Under the pieces are notes generated by a model that made no database searches, was not told where the DNA came from, and saw only the letters and a list, made by a program, of their open reading frames with translations. Of a DNA stretch of 64,000 nt, positions 1 through 9,473 are shown in pieces. A program made the translations under genes and the position numbers. This DNA is from Actinocatenispora thailandica. Lineage in GTDB: Bacteria > Actinomycetota > Actinomycetes > Mycobacteriales > Micromonosporaceae. Positions within the stretch are counted from its first letter, which is position 1; each line of letters begins with the position of its first letter. Location: positions 4,710,198 to 4,774,197 of the forward strand of contig NZ_AP023355.1 in the NCBI RefSeq assembly GCF_016865425.1, read 5' to 3'.

Positions 1-240
1 CAGCGGGTCGCGGTGGCGCGCGCGCTGGTCACCGAGCCGCGGGTGCTGTTCGCCGACGAACCGACCGGCGCCCTCGACTCGTACCACGGCGAGCAGGTGA
101 TGCGGCTGCTGACCGACGCCGCCCGGCAGAGCGGCGCATCCGTCGTGCTGGTCACGCACGAGCCGCGGGTCGCCGCGTACGCCGACCGCGAGGTCATCGT
201 GCGCGACGGCCGCACCCGGGACGTGGAGCTCGTCGGATGA
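1..240 (+). CDS. ABC transporter ATP-binding protein, C-terminal part (5' end outside window)
   Basis: Only the last 79 codons are present; the open frame runs in from base 1. The visible part begins inside the end of the ABC signature (QRVAVARAL), followed by Walker B ([13 protein letters not shown]) and the H-loop (LVTHEP). This order is typical of the LolD/MacB class of ATPases that energise FtsX-like permeases. The stop codon overlaps the ATG of the next gene in an ATGA junction, so the two are translationally coupled and probably form one transporter. The substrate cannot be told; in actinobacteria such pairs often export peptides or antibiotics or sense envelope stress. Confidence 0.93.
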   Translation, partial: QRVAVARALVTEPRVLFADEPTGALDSYHGEQVMRLLTDAARQSGASVVLVTHEPRVAAYADREVIVRDGRTRDVELVG

Positions 241-2516
241 GGCGGCTGGTACGCGACCTGGCGCTGGGCAGCCGGCTGGTCCTCGGCGGCGGCCCGACGG
301 CCTGGCTGCGGCTGACGTTGACCGCGGTCGGTGTCGGGCTCGGCGTCGCCCTGCTGCTGCTCGCGACCGCGGCGCCGACCATCCTGGCCGGGCACCGGCA
401 GCGCAGCGACGCCCGGGACGTCGTCTACTCCGACGGCCCGGCGACCGCGCGCACCCTACTGGTCCACCAGGCCTCGGACGTCTACCGGGGCCACCCGGTC
501 TACGGCATGCTGGTCCAACCGGACGGCGCCGACCCGTCGGTACCGCCGGGGCTGTCCCGGCTGCCGGGGCCGGGCGAGATGGTGGTGTCGCCGGCGCTGC
601 GCCGGTTGCTCGCCGGCCCGGACGGCGCCGAACTGCGCAGCCGGTACCGATCCCGGGTGGTCGGCACGATCGGCGACGCGGGCCTGTCCGGCCCCCGGGA
701 GTACGCGTTCTACCTGGGCAGCGACCGGCTGACCGGCCGGGGCGAGCGGATCGCCCGGTTCGGTTCCGAGCATCGGTCCCAGCCGCTGGATCCGACCCTG
801 ATGCTGCTCACCGTCGTCGGCATCACGGTGCTGCTGGTGCCGGTCACGGTCTTCATCGCGACCGCGGTGCGGTTCGGGTCCGCGGCCCGGGACCGGCAAC
901 AGGCGGCGCTGCGCCTGGTCGGCGCGGACCGCGCGATGACCCGGCGGATCGCGTCGGCCGAGGCGCTGCTCGGCGCGCTGGCCGGCCTGGTCGTCGGCGC
1001 GGTGCTGTTCGCCGCCGGCCGGCAGCTGGTCGAGTTCGTCACCTTCGACGGGGTCAGCATCTTCGGCTCCGACATCCGCCCCCAGCCGGTACTGGCCGCG
1101 CTGGTCGCGGTGGCACTGCCGGTGGCGGCGGTCGCGATCACGCTGATCACCCTGCGCCGGGTGGTGGCCGAACCGCTCGGCGTCGTGCGGCACGCCGCCG
1201 GCCGGCGCCGGCGGGTCTGGTGGCGGCTGGTCCTCGCGGTGCTGGGGCTCGCGTTGCTGGCGGTCGCCGGCCTCGGCCCGGCCCGTACCAGCGGCCTGCA
1301 GTTGCAGTTCGTCGGGGCGGGCGTGCTGGTACTGCTGGCCGGCGCCGCGGTGCTGCTGCCGTGGTTGGTCGAGTTCGTGGTGCGGCGGTTGCGTGCCGGC
1401 GGGGTGTCCCGCCAGCTCGCCGTGCGGCGGCTGCAGCTCGACGGCGGTACCGCGGCGCGCGCCGTCACCGGCATCACGGTCGCGGTGGCCGGCGCGATCG
1501 CGCTGCAGACCCTGTTCGCCGGGGTCAGCCACGGCTACGTGCACTCCACCGGGCAGGATCCGAGCCGGATGCAGGTGGTGATCGAAGGCACCGTACCGAT
1601 GACCGGGGCCGAGCGGGCCGGGCTGGCCACGAAGCTGCGGCACACCGACGGCGTGCGCCAGGTCCGGGCGTACGGCTCCGTTGCCCTCGCCTCGACCGAC
1701 GACCCGCAGCTGTACTGGCAGGCGGTGGTCGCCGACTGCACCACGTTGCGGGTGTTCGCCGCGCTCGACGACTGCACCGACGGCGACGCGTTCGGGGTCC
1801 GAGACACCGAAATCCGGGCACCGCGCCCCGGCGAGCCGGTCCAGCTCGCCGACTCCGGGCACGGCGCCCGGCTGCACCTGCCGGCGGAGCTGCGTACCGT
1901 CCGGGCGCGGACCGATCCGACCGGCTCCACCCGTGCCGGGGTGCTGCTCACTCCCGCCGCGGCACGCCGGCTGCCGGTGTTCGGCGGGCGACTGCCGACC
2001 GCCGGCTTCGTGGCCACCGACCCGGCCGTGCGGTACGCGTACGACCACGTGGTGACCACGACGATCCGGGTCGACCCGACCGCGTCGGTGTTCTCGTTGA
2101 ACGCCACCACGGTCGACACCCGGTTCGGCACGGTGCAGCGCGGGCTGCTGCTCGGCGCCACCGCGGTTCTGCTGGTTATCGGTGCGAGCCTGCTGACCAC
2201 GGTGCTGGAGCAGCTGCGGTCCCGGCGCGGGCCGCTGGCGGTGCTCAGCGCGTTCGGTGCCCGGCGCAGCACGCTGACGATCTCGGTGCTGTGGCAGACC
2301 GCCATCCCGATGTTCCTCGGCCTGCTGCTCGCGGTGGCGACCGGCCTGGTGCTCGGCGCCGTACTGCTGCACCTGTCGCACGCCTCGATCTGGTTCGACG
2401 CGACCGGCATCCTGGGCCTGACCGGCGCCGCCGCCGCGGTGGTCACCCTGGTCACCCTGCTCAGCGTGCCGGCACTGTGGCGGATGATGCGCCCGGAGGC
2501 GATGCGTACCGAGTAG
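237..2516 (+). CDS. FtsX-like ABC transporter permease
   Basis: 759 residues. A membrane segment lies near residues 24-50, followed by an extracytoplasmic stretch and a block of helices around 190-350. After a second large soluble domain, a final FtsX core of helices occupies roughly residues 640-750. This two-FtsX-block layout is usual for large actinobacterial FtsX permeases. It starts within the stop codon of the ATPase gene (ATGA overlap), so the pair forms one ABC exporter or mechanotransmission unit. A strong hairpin follows the stop codon, closing the operon. The substrate is not recognisable. Confidence 0.9.
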   Translation: MRRLVRDLALGSRLVLGGGPTAWLRLTLTAVGVGLGVALLLLATAAPTILAGHRQRSDARDVVYSDGPATARTLLVHQASDVYRGHPVYGMLVQPDGADPSVPPGLSRLPGPGEMVVSPALRRLLAGPDGAELRSRYRSRVVGTIGDAGLSGPREYAFYLGSDRLTGRGERIARFGSEHRSQPLDPTLMLLTVVGITVLLVPVTVFIATAVRFGSAARDRQQAALRLVGADRAMTRRIASAEALLGALAGLVVGAVLFAAGRQLVEFVTFDGVSIFGSDIRPQPVLAALVAVALPVAAVAITLITLRRVVAEPLGVVRHAAGRRRRVWWRLVLAVLGLALLAVAGLGPARTSGLQLQFVGAGVLVLLAGAAVLLPWLVEFVVRRLRAGGVSRQLAVRRLQLDGGTAARAVTGITVAVAGAIALQTLFAGVSHGYVHSTGQDPSRMQVVIEGTVPMTGAERAGLATKLRHTDGVRQVRAYGSVALASTDDPQLYWQAVVADCTTLRVFAALDDCTDGDAFGVRDTEIRAPRPGEPVQLADSGHGARLHLPAELRTVRARTDPTGSTRAGVLLTPAAARRLPVFGGRLPTAGFVATDPAVRYAYDHVVTTTIRVDPTASVFSLNATTVDTRFGTVQRGLLLGATAVLLVIGASLLTTVLEQLRSRRGPLAVLSAFGARRSTLTISVLWQTAIPMFLGLLLAVATGLVLGAVLLHLSHASIWFDATGILGLTGAAAAVVTLVTLLSVPALWRMMRPEAMRTE

Positions 2517-2568
2517 CCACCCGCCGCGGCATCGGACCACGGGTGCCGGGACCGCGACGGGAGCGGGT

Positions 2569-2605
2569 GTGCCGGGCCGCCGCGGGTCAGGCGGCGGCCC
2601 GGCAC
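2569..2605. terminator. Bidirectional hairpin terminator between FtsX permease and MFS genes
   Basis: A perfect 15-bp inverted repeat: left arm 2569-2583, right arm 2591-2605, 7-base loop. It lies between two convergent stop codons. No U-tract follows, as is common in high-GC actinobacteria. Confidence 0.75.
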
Positions 2606-2630
2606 CACCCGGCGCTGCCGGTCGGCCGGA

Positions 2631-3884
2631 TCAGGCCGGGACCGGGGCCGGGACGGCCGCGGCGGCGCGGTCGAGTTCGGCCGTGCGGCGGGCGATCGCC
2701 GGGCCGAGCGCGAGCACCCCGACCGCGGTGACCAGCCCGCCGCAGAGGGCGAACCACCAGACCACCGCCGGGCCGGCCACCGCGTACACGGCGGTCGCCG
2801 CGGACAGCGCACCGAACCGGCCCAGGCCCCACACCCAACCGAAGCTGCCCTGGTACCGGCCGCGCGCATCGGCCGGCGCCAGCCCGGCCACGATCGAGTC
2901 GGCGATCCCGCTCGCCATCGCCTCGCCGAGCGACCAGACCACCACGGTCACCGCGTACGACCACGGGTGGTGCACCAGGCCGGTACCGCCGACCCCGACG
3001 GCGACCAGTACCGAGGCCGCCACGTACACCCGGACCTGGTGGAACCGGGCGAACACCCGGGCGGCGACCGGCTGCAGCAACACCACGAGTACCGCGTTGA
3101 GCGCCGCCATCGCGCCGTAGGTGCCGGTGGACAGGCCGTCGTCGCGGATCGCGAGCGGCAGGCACACCTCGGTCAGCGAGTAGATCAGCAGCCCGACGCC
3201 GAACAGCGGCAGCAGCGTGCGCAGCAGCGGATCGCGCAGCACCACCCCGTAGCCGCGACCGGAGGTGGTGCCGGTCGGGGCGACGAACCGGCCGGCCGGC
3301 AGCAACGCGACCGCGATCCCGGCGAACGCCAGCGAGCTGGCCGCATCCACCGCGAACAGCAGCCAGTACCCGTGCGCGGCGAGGTAGCCGCCGAGCAGGC
3401 CGGCGACGGCGGTGCCGATGTTGACCGCCCAGTGCGACAGCGCGAAGGCCGCGCGGCGCCGCGCGACCGGCACCGAGTCGGCGAGCAGGGCGCCCGCCGC
3501 CGGGCCGACCATCGATCCGGCCAGGCTGAGCAGCGCGGCGGCGAGCGCGAGCAGCGCCACGTTCGGCGCGGCGAACAGGCAGCCCTGCGCGGCGGCGGTA
3601 CCGACCAGGCCGCCGAGGATGGTGCCGCGCCGGCCGAGCCGGTCCGCGAGCAGCCCGCCGAGTGCGGGCCCGACCAGGTTCCCGACGCCGAGCGCGGTGA
3701 GCACGTACGGGATCTGCGCGGTGTCGATGCCGCGGGCGCCGAGGAAGAAGACCAGGAACGGGGTGACGACGTAGCCGAGCCGGTTGACGACGGTCCCGGC
3801 GAACAGGACCCAGGCGGTGCGGGGCAGGCCGCTGAACGTGGTGAGCACGACCGGATCGTCCAGCGACACCTGCGCCGGCACCAT
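2631..3884 (-). CDS. MFS transporter
   Basis: 417 residues, about 12 predicted membrane helices and the usual length for the family. The loop between helices 2 and 3 carries the MFS signature (GGLLADRLGRRG, near residues 76-87). It resembles multidrug or metabolite efflux MFS proteins. The ATG at 3884 has only a weak ribosome site but gives a normal N-terminus just before helix 1. The gene is divergent from an HTH regulator 170 bp away, the common arrangement of an efflux pump with its local regulator. The substrate is unknown. Confidence 0.88.
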   Translation of the reverse strand: MVPAQVSLDDPVVLTTFSGLPRTAWVLFAGTVVNRLGYVVTPFLVFFLGARGIDTAQIPYVLTALGVGNLVGPALGGLLADRLGRRGTILGGLVGTAAAQGCLFAAPNVALLALAAALLSLAGSMVGPAAGALLADSVPVARRRAAFALSHWAVNIGTAVAGLLGGYLAAHGYWLLFAVDAASSLAFAGIAVALLPAGRFVAPTGTTSGRGYGVVLRDPLLRTLLPLFGVGLLIYSLTEVCLPLAIRDDGLSTGTYGAMAALNAVLVVLLQPVAARVFARFHQVRVYVAASVLVAVGVGGTGLVHHPWSYAVTVVVWSLGEAMASGIADSIVAGLAPADARGRYQGSFGWVWGLGRFGALSAATAVYAVAGPAVVWWFALCGGLVTAVGVLALGPAIARRTAELDRAAAAVPAPVPA

Positions 3885-4054
3885 CGATTAAGCTCAGACC
3901 GAATCCATCGGCGATTCTCGGGGGGTGCGGACCGTTGGTCGCGGCTCCCCGGGGGCCGATGCGGGGGCGCACCGGTCGGGCGGCTCGCGCCGGCAGCGCC
4001 GGTCCGGGTCCGGCGCCGCCGACAGCCCATCCCGCGCGCACCGTGGAGGCGACG

Positions 4055-5026
4055 ATGCGATCCGAACTGGCGTTCTCGGCCGACGACCTGGCGCGCACCC
4101 GGTTCGCGGTCTCCCCGATGTGGGAGGTCGTCGCGAGCTACCGGCTGCTCGCCTCACCGGCACCGCACCCGCTGCACCAGCCCTGGCTGGAGCAGGTACG
4201 GCCGCGGGTGGCCGCCGCCGGCCTGCGCTCCGGGTGGCTCGCCGCGCTGATCCCGGCCGACGGGTACCTGCCCGACTTCCTCACCCCGCTGCCCGACGAC
4301 CCGGCGCCCACCCTGGCCGCCGAACTCGCCGCGATCCGGGCCACCCCGGACGGCGAGGTGCACGCCGACCTCGACCTGCTCGCCAGCACCGACCCGCGGG
4401 TCCGCACCCTGCGGGCGGACCCGCCGACCCGGCTGGCCCAGCTCGCCGACGAGATCGCCACCTACTGGGACCTCGCCCTCGGGCCGTACTGGGCGAAGAT
4501 CCGGGCGCTGCTCGACGCGGACGTGTTCCACCGGGCTCGGCAGGTCGCCGAGCGCGGCACCGGCGCGCTGTTCAACTCCCTGCACACGACCCTGCGCTGG
4601 GACAACAACACGCTGCAGCTGGTACGCCGGCAGTGCGCACTGAACCGGGACCAGATGGGTCCCGGGCTGGTACTGGTGCCCTCGGCGTTCCTCGACCGGG
4701 TACTGACCTGGTCGCGCCCGCCGCAGCCGCCGCAACTGGCCTACCCGGCACGCGGTGCGGCGACGCTGTGGGAGCACCGGCCCGTCCCGCACCACGCGGC
4801 GATCGCCACGGTGCTCGGCCGGTCCCGGGCCCGGCTGCTGACCGAACTGGAGACACCGGCCTCCACCAGCGACCTGGCCCACCGGACCGGGATCTCGGCG
4901 GCCGGCGTCTCGCAGCACCTCACCGCGCTGCGCGACGCCGGCATCGTCAGTACCCACCGGGTCGGCCGGTCGGTGCTCTACGCCCGTACCGCGGTCGCCG
5001 AGTCGCTGCTGGCCGGCACCGGCTGA
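4055..5026 (+). CDS. ArsR-like winged-helix transcriptional regulator with DUF5937-type N-terminus
   Basis: 323 residues. The C-terminal 80 residues form an ArsR-type winged helix (TSDLAHRTGISAAGVSQHLTALRDAGI), ending in the usual beta-wing. The long N-terminal part (FAVSPMWEVVASYRLL...) matches the actinobacterial DUF5937 plus HTH architecture. The ATG at 4055 is preceded by GGAGG (4045-4049); the frame is open further upstream, but that part is low-complexity and has no family similarity. It is divergent from the MFS gene and is its likely regulator. The effector is unknown. Confidence 0.85.
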   Translation: MRSELAFSADDLARTRFAVSPMWEVVASYRLLASPAPHPLHQPWLEQVRPRVAAAGLRSGWLAALIPADGYLPDFLTPLPDDPAPTLAAELAAIRATPDGEVHADLDLLASTDPRVRTLRADPPTRLAQLADEIATYWDLALGPYWAKIRALLDADVFHRARQVAERGTGALFNSLHTTLRWDNNTLQLVRRQCALNRDQMGPGLVLVPSAFLDRVLTWSRPPQPPQLAYPARGAATLWEHRPVPHHAAIATVLGRSRARLLTELETPASTSDLAHRTGISAAGVSQHLTALRDAGIVSTHRVGRSVLYARTAVAESLLAGTG

Positions 5027-5027
5027 G

Positions 5028-5131
5028 CCGCCGGGTCAGCCTCCGAGGCCGTTGCGGGGCGCCGCCCGACCCGCCGGGTCAGCCTCCGAGGCCGTTGGCG
5101 GGCACCGCCTGACCCCGTTCGCTCGAGCGAA
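5028..5131. repeat. 27-bp direct repeat plus 14-bp palindrome in intergenic gap
   Basis: The segment 5028-5054 recurs exactly at 5071-5097, 43 bases apart. A perfect palindrome TTCGCTCGAGCGAA follows at 5118-5131. The stretch separates convergent genes and may act in transcription termination. The first repeat copy begins directly after the regulator stop codon. Confidence 0.7.
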
Positions 5132-5148
5132 AGGCCCCCAACAGCCGG

Positions 5149-6366
5149 TCAGGCGGAGGGCAGCTCGGCGGCGAGCAGGCCGGCGCGGGCCTTCGGCGTG
5201 AACCAGGTGGACTTGCGCGGCATCCTGGCCCGGTCCAGGTTGACCGCCACGAAGTCGGCCACGCTGACCGGCGCGATCAGCACGGCGAGGTCGGCGCGGC
5301 CGGCGTCCACCTCGCCGCGCAGCCAGCTCGCCGGGTAGTCGCCGCCGACGTAGCTGATCCGCTTGTCGGCCGGGTCGAGGTCGAGCACCTCGCGGACCAG
5401 CACCGACTCGACGGCGCTGTAGTCCAGCCGGTCCACCACGCCGGCGCCGGCCGGCACCGGCAGCCGCACCGCGTACGAGCCGGCGGCGGTGTGCAGGTGC
5501 ACGGTGCCGGGCGGCGGTACCTCGGCCGGCCCGGGCAGCGGCGCGACCTCGGCACCGGCGGCGCGCAGCCGGTCCGGCAGCCCCGCCACGTCCGGCACGT
5601 CGCGCACCAGCCGGTGGTACGGCTGGATGTGCACCGACTCCGGGGTGGTGACCACCGCGAGGAACCGGGGCAGCCCGCCGACCTGCGCGGCCAGGCTGCG
5701 GTGGTTGCCGTCCGCGACGATCAGCTCACCGCCCCCGGCGGCGGCCAGCACCCGGTCCTGGTCGGCGCCGGGGCGAAGCGCCCACACCTGGTGGCTGCGG
5801 CCCTGCGGGTCGGTGTCGGTGACGTCCGGGGCGCCGAGCCGGCCGGTCAGTTCGACCAGCAGCGCCTGCAGTTCTGCGCCGGAACCGGTCTGCAGCAGCA
5901 GGATCGGGCTGAGCAGGTGACCGATCGCGTCGGCCAGCGCGACCCGCTCCTTCACCTTGGCGACGAACACGTCCTCGTTGCGGATCACCAAGCCGGGCTC
6001 GTCCGCACTGGTGGAGATCTGATCGGTGTCGACCAGGCAGAACACCCCGTAGCTGACGGCACCCCCGGCGGCGTCCGGTTCGGTGATCCGGTACAGCCCG
6101 ACGACCTGTTCGGCGGCCCGGTACCGGCCCTGCTCGCGCAGCGCGGCGAACCGGGCCGCGGCGGCCGGCAGCGAGTCGGTGAACGACTGGCCCGCGGCGA
6201 CCGCCTCCGGGGTCCGGTGCGGCATCTCGACGGCGAGCGCGCTGGCCGGGTTGGCCCGCACGATCTCGGTGATCTCCCGGTCGTCGGCGAACTCGTCGTA
6301 GTTCTGCGCGCCGGTGCCCCCGGCGGATATCCAGGCCCGACCGATCGGGTGCGCCGGCGACTGCAT
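5149..6366 (-). CDS. DUF1015 family protein
   Basis: 405 residues, the normal length for DUF1015. It shows the conserved VADGNHRS motif and a late DYPASWLRGEV-type block. The ADGNHR motif resembles the ADG(H/N)HR signature of ParB/sulfiredoxin-fold phosphotransferases such as SerK and SbnI. A small-molecule kinase or nucleotide-binding role is therefore possible, but this is inference. In other bacteria DUF1015 genes often sit near serA/serC; here no serine gene is nearby. The frame is open for 1.1 kb upstream on this strand, but homologous sequence begins at the ATG at 6366 (MQSPAHPIGRAW). Confidence 0.88.
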   Translation of the reverse strand: MQSPAHPIGRAWISAGGTGAQNYDEFADDREITEIVRANPASALAVEMPHRTPEAVAAGQSFTDSLPAAAARFAALREQGRYRAAEQVVGLYRITEPDAAGGAVSYGVFCLVDTDQISTSADEPGLVIRNEDVFVAKVKERVALADAIGHLLSPILLLQTGSGAELQALLVELTGRLGAPDVTDTDPQGRSHQVWALRPGADQDRVLAAAGGGELIVADGNHRSLAAQVGGLPRFLAVVTTPESVHIQPYHRLVRDVPDVAGLPDRLRAAGAEVAPLPGPAEVPPPGTVHLHTAAGSYAVRLPVPAGAGVVDRLDYSAVESVLVREVLDLDPADKRISYVGGDYPASWLRGEVDAGRADLAVLIAPVSVADFVAVNLDRARMPRKSTWFTPKARAGLLAAELPSA

Positions 6367-6660
6367 CAAGTCTCCCTGTGGTTCGGCGCCGGAGGTCCCG
6401 GCCCCCGGTGCTCGACGCCGGAGGTCCCGGCGCCGGTGGCTCGGTGTCGTCGCCCTGGACGCTACCGGTACCGCGGGTTCCGGTATCGCATCGGCCCGGC
6501 GAGGGGCGTTGACAGCGCCGCGGTCAACCACAACCCTCGCTACGGCCGGTGCCCGCGCCCTGCGGCGTACCGGCCCGTCGGCTGCCGGATCCCCACCATC
6601 GCACCACCCGGCACTCGACCACCCACACCAAGGCCGGGTACCGGCCGGAAGGGACGATGG

Positions 6661-7434
6661 ATGCTCAAGTCCGCCAGGAAGCGGGTACTGACCGCGGCGG
6701 TCGCGCTGGGTGCCGCGCTGGTCGTCGGCGTCGGCGGGGCCAGCATGGCCGGGGCCGACCAGCACGGCGCGGGTCAGGCCACGCCGAAGCACGACTCCTC
6801 GATCGAGAACCTCGGCCTGGTCAAGAACCAGATCAAGGCGTACTACGGCGACGACGGGGACCACCAGCCGTCGACCGACTCCGCGTACGCCCGGGACGCC
6901 AAGCGGGTCGAGTCGCAGCTCAAGCACTGGTTGATGGCCCGTTCGCACGAGCACGGCAAGAAGGCGCTGGTGCTCGACGTGGACGACACCGTGCTGTCGA
7001 ACTACCACTACGAGGCGTCGCACGACTTCGGGTACGACCCGGTCACCAACGCCGAGTGCGTCGAGGCGAAGTGCTTCCCGGCGGTGTTCGGCATGCCGAA
7101 GCTGGTCACCTGGGCCAGCACCCACGGGTACGCGATCTACTACATCACCGGCCGCCCGCACGACCAGCAGCAGGCGACCCTGGACAACCTGTCCGAGCAG
7201 GGCTTCCCGACGCCGGCCGGGCTGTTCACCAAGGTCAAGACCGCGCCGTACCCGAAGTACCTGACCTGCGCACCGAACTGCTCGACGATCGAGTACAAGT
7301 CGCTGACCCGGGCGCACCTCGAATCGCTCGGCTACACGATCGTGGCCGCCGCCGGCGACCAGTACTCGGATCTGAAGGGCGGCCACGCGCAGCGCACCTT
7401 CAAGATGCCCAACCCGATGTACTACCTGCCGTAG
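6661..7434 (+). CDS. Secreted HAD-family acid phosphatase (class B-like)
   Basis: 257 residues. An N-terminal signal peptide runs to about residue 32 (KRVLTAAVALGAALVVGV, then ASMAGA). The HAD motif I is LDVDDTVLS, with D106 and D108 as nucleophile and acid/base. Motif II lies in YYITGRP and motif III in a later Lys-containing segment. It matches the HAD acid phosphatase family (PF03767). These enzymes remove phosphate from organic esters outside the cell. A GGAAGGGA ribosome site (6648-6655) precedes the ATG. It stands alone, with a strong hairpin after it. Confidence 0.9.
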   Translation: MLKSARKRVLTAAVALGAALVVGVGGASMAGADQHGAGQATPKHDSSIENLGLVKNQIKAYYGDDGDHQPSTDSAYARDAKRVESQLKHWLMARSHEHGKKALVLDVDDTVLSNYHYEASHDFGYDPVTNAECVEAKCFPAVFGMPKLVTWASTHGYAIYYITGRPHDQQQATLDNLSEQGFPTPAGLFTKVKTAPYPKYLTCAPNCSTIEYKSLTRAHLESLGYTIVAAAGDQYSDLKGGHAQRTFKMPNPMYYLP

Positions 7435-7464
7435 CACCGTCCGGTCGCCGGCGATCCGGGGCAT

Positions 7465-7498
7465 GCCGGGTGACCGCGGTCGGCCGCGGTCACCCGGC
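7465..7498. terminator. Hairpin terminator after acid phosphatase
   Basis: A perfect 14-bp inverted repeat (7465-7478 with 7485-7498, 6-base loop). It lies between the acid phosphatase stop and the end of the convergent SDR gene, and can serve both. Confidence 0.75.
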
Positions 7499-7529
7499 GC
7501 CGGTCACCACCTGGCGGGGCGGCAGCCGA

Positions 7530-8273
7530 TCACCACGGGGCCGGACCGAGGCGGTCGACGAAGATCCCGGTCGGGCCGTCCGCGTCGAGCGTCGCGAGCC
7601 GGACGTACGAGTCGGTGCCCTCGGTGACCGTGAGCGCACCGGTGTGCCCGTTCATGTCGGTCGCCGCGAACTTCTTGTTGGCGATCTCTCCCGGCGTGGC
7701 GACGTTGAACTTGATCTCCGGCAGCGCCTTGGCGTACTGGACGGTGATCATGTTCACCGCCACCTTGGACGAGCTGTACGCCATCTCGTGGAACGCCGCC
7801 GCCGGCTGCTCCGGGTCGGTGATCACCGCGAACGAGCCGGCGCCGCTGCTGATGTTCACCACCCGCGGGTGGTCCGCGGCGCGCAGCAGCGGCAGGAACG
7901 CGTTCGTGACGCGCACCGTGCCGTACACGTTCGTGTCGTAGACGGCGTGCAGCTCGTCGATGGTGACCTCCGCCGGGTGCACCCCGTGGCCCGGCGTGCC
8001 GGCGTTGTTGACCAGCACGTCCAGCCGGTCGGTGCGCTCGCCGACCAGCCGTGCCGCGCCCGCCACCGACTCGTCCGAGGTGACGTCGAGCGGGACGAGC
8101 ACGGCCCGCACGCCGTCCTCGGCGAGCCGCTCGATCGCCGCCTCCCCGCGCCCGACGTCGCGCGAGCCGAGGAAGACCGTCCAGCCCAGCCCGCCGAGGC
8201 GGCGCGCCGTCTCCAGGCCGAGTCCCTTGTTCGCGCCGGTGATCAGTACCGAAGTGTGTTCTGGGTTCGTCAT
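7530..8273 (-). CDS. SDR family oxidoreductase, probable ECF41 target
   Basis: 247 residues. The NAD(P) motif is TGANKGLG near the N-terminus, NNAG follows at about residue 80, and the catalytic Tyr-Lys lies in YSSSK. It is a classical short-chain dehydrogenase with unknown substrate. It is divergent from an ECF41 sigma factor; members of that sigma group are typically adjacent to the one gene they control, usually an oxidoreductase, epimerase or carboxymuconolactone decarboxylase. An ECF41-type promoter lies directly upstream (8283-8310). The -10 element ends only about 10 bases before the ATG at 8273, so the mRNA is probably leaderless or nearly so. Confidence 0.92.
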   Translation of the reverse strand: MTNPEHTSVLITGANKGLGLETARRLGGLGWTVFLGSRDVGRGEAAIERLAEDGVRAVLVPLDVTSDESVAGAARLVGERTDRLDVLVNNAGTPGHGVHPAEVTIDELHAVYDTNVYGTVRVTNAFLPLLRAADHPRVVNISSGAGSFAVITDPEQPAAAFHEMAYSSSKVAVNMITVQYAKALPEIKFNVATPGEIANKKFAATDMNGHTGALTVTEGTDSYVRLATLDADGPTGIFVDRLGPAPW

Positions 8274-8282
8274 GCCACCCGA

Positions 8283-8310
8283 GACGAGATGGCACCGTGC
8301 CGCTGTGACA
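8283..8310 (-). promoter_or_regulatory. ECF41-type sigma promoter driving the SDR gene
   Basis: On the minus strand, TGTCACA (8310-8304) and CGTC (8286-8283) are separated by 17 bases. These are the -35 and -10 elements described for ECF41 promoters. The site points at the SDR gene; transcription should begin roughly at 8274-8278, next to the ATG at 8273. No matching promoter is seen before the sigma gene, consistent with the reported lack of autoregulation in this group. Confidence 0.82.
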
Positions 8311-8441
8311 TCCGCGCCCGGCACGTGGCCCGGCTCACAGCGATCCGGCCGGCCACTCGGCCTGCGGCCACTCCGGGTGCGCGGCGGTAGCCTTCGCGGC
8401 GGACGGCGGACGGCGGTTCGCGGGAAGACGGGGGTTGCCGG

Positions 8442-9365
8442 GTGGCCGAGGTCGGCGAGTTCGAGGATCTGCGACCGCTGCTGTTCTCCATCGCCTACCG
8501 GATCCTCGGCAGCGTGGCCGAGGCCGAGGACGCGGTGCAGGAGACCTGGTTGCGCTTCGCGGCCTCGACGACGCGGGCCGACTCCACCAAGGCGTACCTG
8601 TCGGCCACCGTCACCCGGATCTCGATCGACGTGCTGCGCTCGGCCCGGGTGCGCCGGGAGCGGTACCTCGGGCCGTGGTTCCCCGAGCCGCTGCTGGCCG
8701 ACCCGTACCAGGATCCGGAGCGCGCCGCGGAACTCGCCGACTCGGTCTCGACGGCGACGCTGGTGCTGCTGGAACGGCTCAGCCCGCTGGAGCGGGCGGT
8801 GTTCGTGCTGCGCGAGGTGTTCGCGTTCGACTTCGCACAGATCGCCGCCGCGGTCGAGCGGTCCGAGGCGGCCTGCCGCCAGCTCGCGGTGCGGGCCCGC
8901 CGCCACGTGGACGCCGGGCGCCCCCGGTTCACCGCCGAGCCGGGGATGCGGGCGCGGCTCGCGACCGGGTTCGTCGACGCGTTGCGCAACGGCGACGTCG
9001 ACGGTCTGCGTGCGCTGCTGGCTGCCGACGCCACGATGGTCACCGACGGCGGCGGCCGCGCGCCGCAACTGTCCCACCCGGCGGTCGGCGCGGACGGTAC
9101 CGCGAAGCTGCTGGCATCGGTGTTCCCGGCGATGTTCCGGATCGGCGTCACGGCGGCACCGCGCGAGCTCAACGGCGAGGCCGGCGCGATCTTCTCGGAC
9201 CGCGCGGGCCGGGTGCTCTGCACCATGACGCTCGACGTCCGGGAGGGCCGGGTACACGCGGTCCGGTTCCTCATCAATCCGGACAAGCTCGGGCACCTGG
9301 GGCCGGTGGCCGACGCGTGGGCACTCGACCGCGAGGTACGGCAGGAGCGCCGGGCCGGCCGGTGA
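8442..9365 (+). CDS. ECF41-group RNA polymerase sigma factor with SnoaL-like C-terminal domain
   Basis: 307 residues. Regions sigma2 (LRPLLFSIAYRILGS, DAVQETWLRF) and sigma4 (LERAVFVLREVF, FDFAQIAAAV) are followed by a C-terminal NTF2/SnoaL-like domain. This extension carries the ECF41 hallmarks DGGGR (residues 202-206) and NPDKL (279-283). In the ECF41 group the extension regulates sigma activity in place of a separate anti-sigma factor. The GTG at 8442 fits the family start. It is divergent from the SDR gene that it probably transcribes. The inducing signal is unknown. Confidence 0.93.
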   Translation: MAEVGEFEDLRPLLFSIAYRILGSVAEAEDAVQETWLRFAASTTRADSTKAYLSATVTRISIDVLRSARVRRERYLGPWFPEPLLADPYQDPERAAELADSVSTATLVLLERLSPLERAVFVLREVFAFDFAQIAAAVERSEAACRQLAVRARRHVDAGRPRFTAEPGMRARLATGFVDALRNGDVDGLRALLAADATMVTDGGGRAPQLSHPAVGADGTAKLLASVFPAMFRIGVTAAPRELNGEAGAIFSDRAGRVLCTMTLDVREGRVHAVRFLINPDKLGHLGPVADAWALDREVRQERRAGR

Positions 9366-9473
9366 CCGGCCGCGCCGAGCCGGGCAACGCACGGCCGGCG
9401 ACCGGCCGGGGTAACGCGCACGGCCGGTGACCTCCGCGCCGCGGCCCGGCCGACCGGGCCCGGCATGGTCCGG

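Noticed and set aside
456-2540. Long open frame on the minus strand opposite the FtsX permease gene
   Set aside because: Gln/Arg/Pro-rich translation without domain features; a usual antisense shadow of a high-GC gene. Similar long shadows opposite pepN, kynU and the glycosidases were dropped for the same reason.
6367-7464. N-terminal extension of the DUF1015 protein up to 7464
   Set aside because: It would be antisense to the acid phosphatase gene and shows no similarity; the family starts at MQSPAHPIGRAW.
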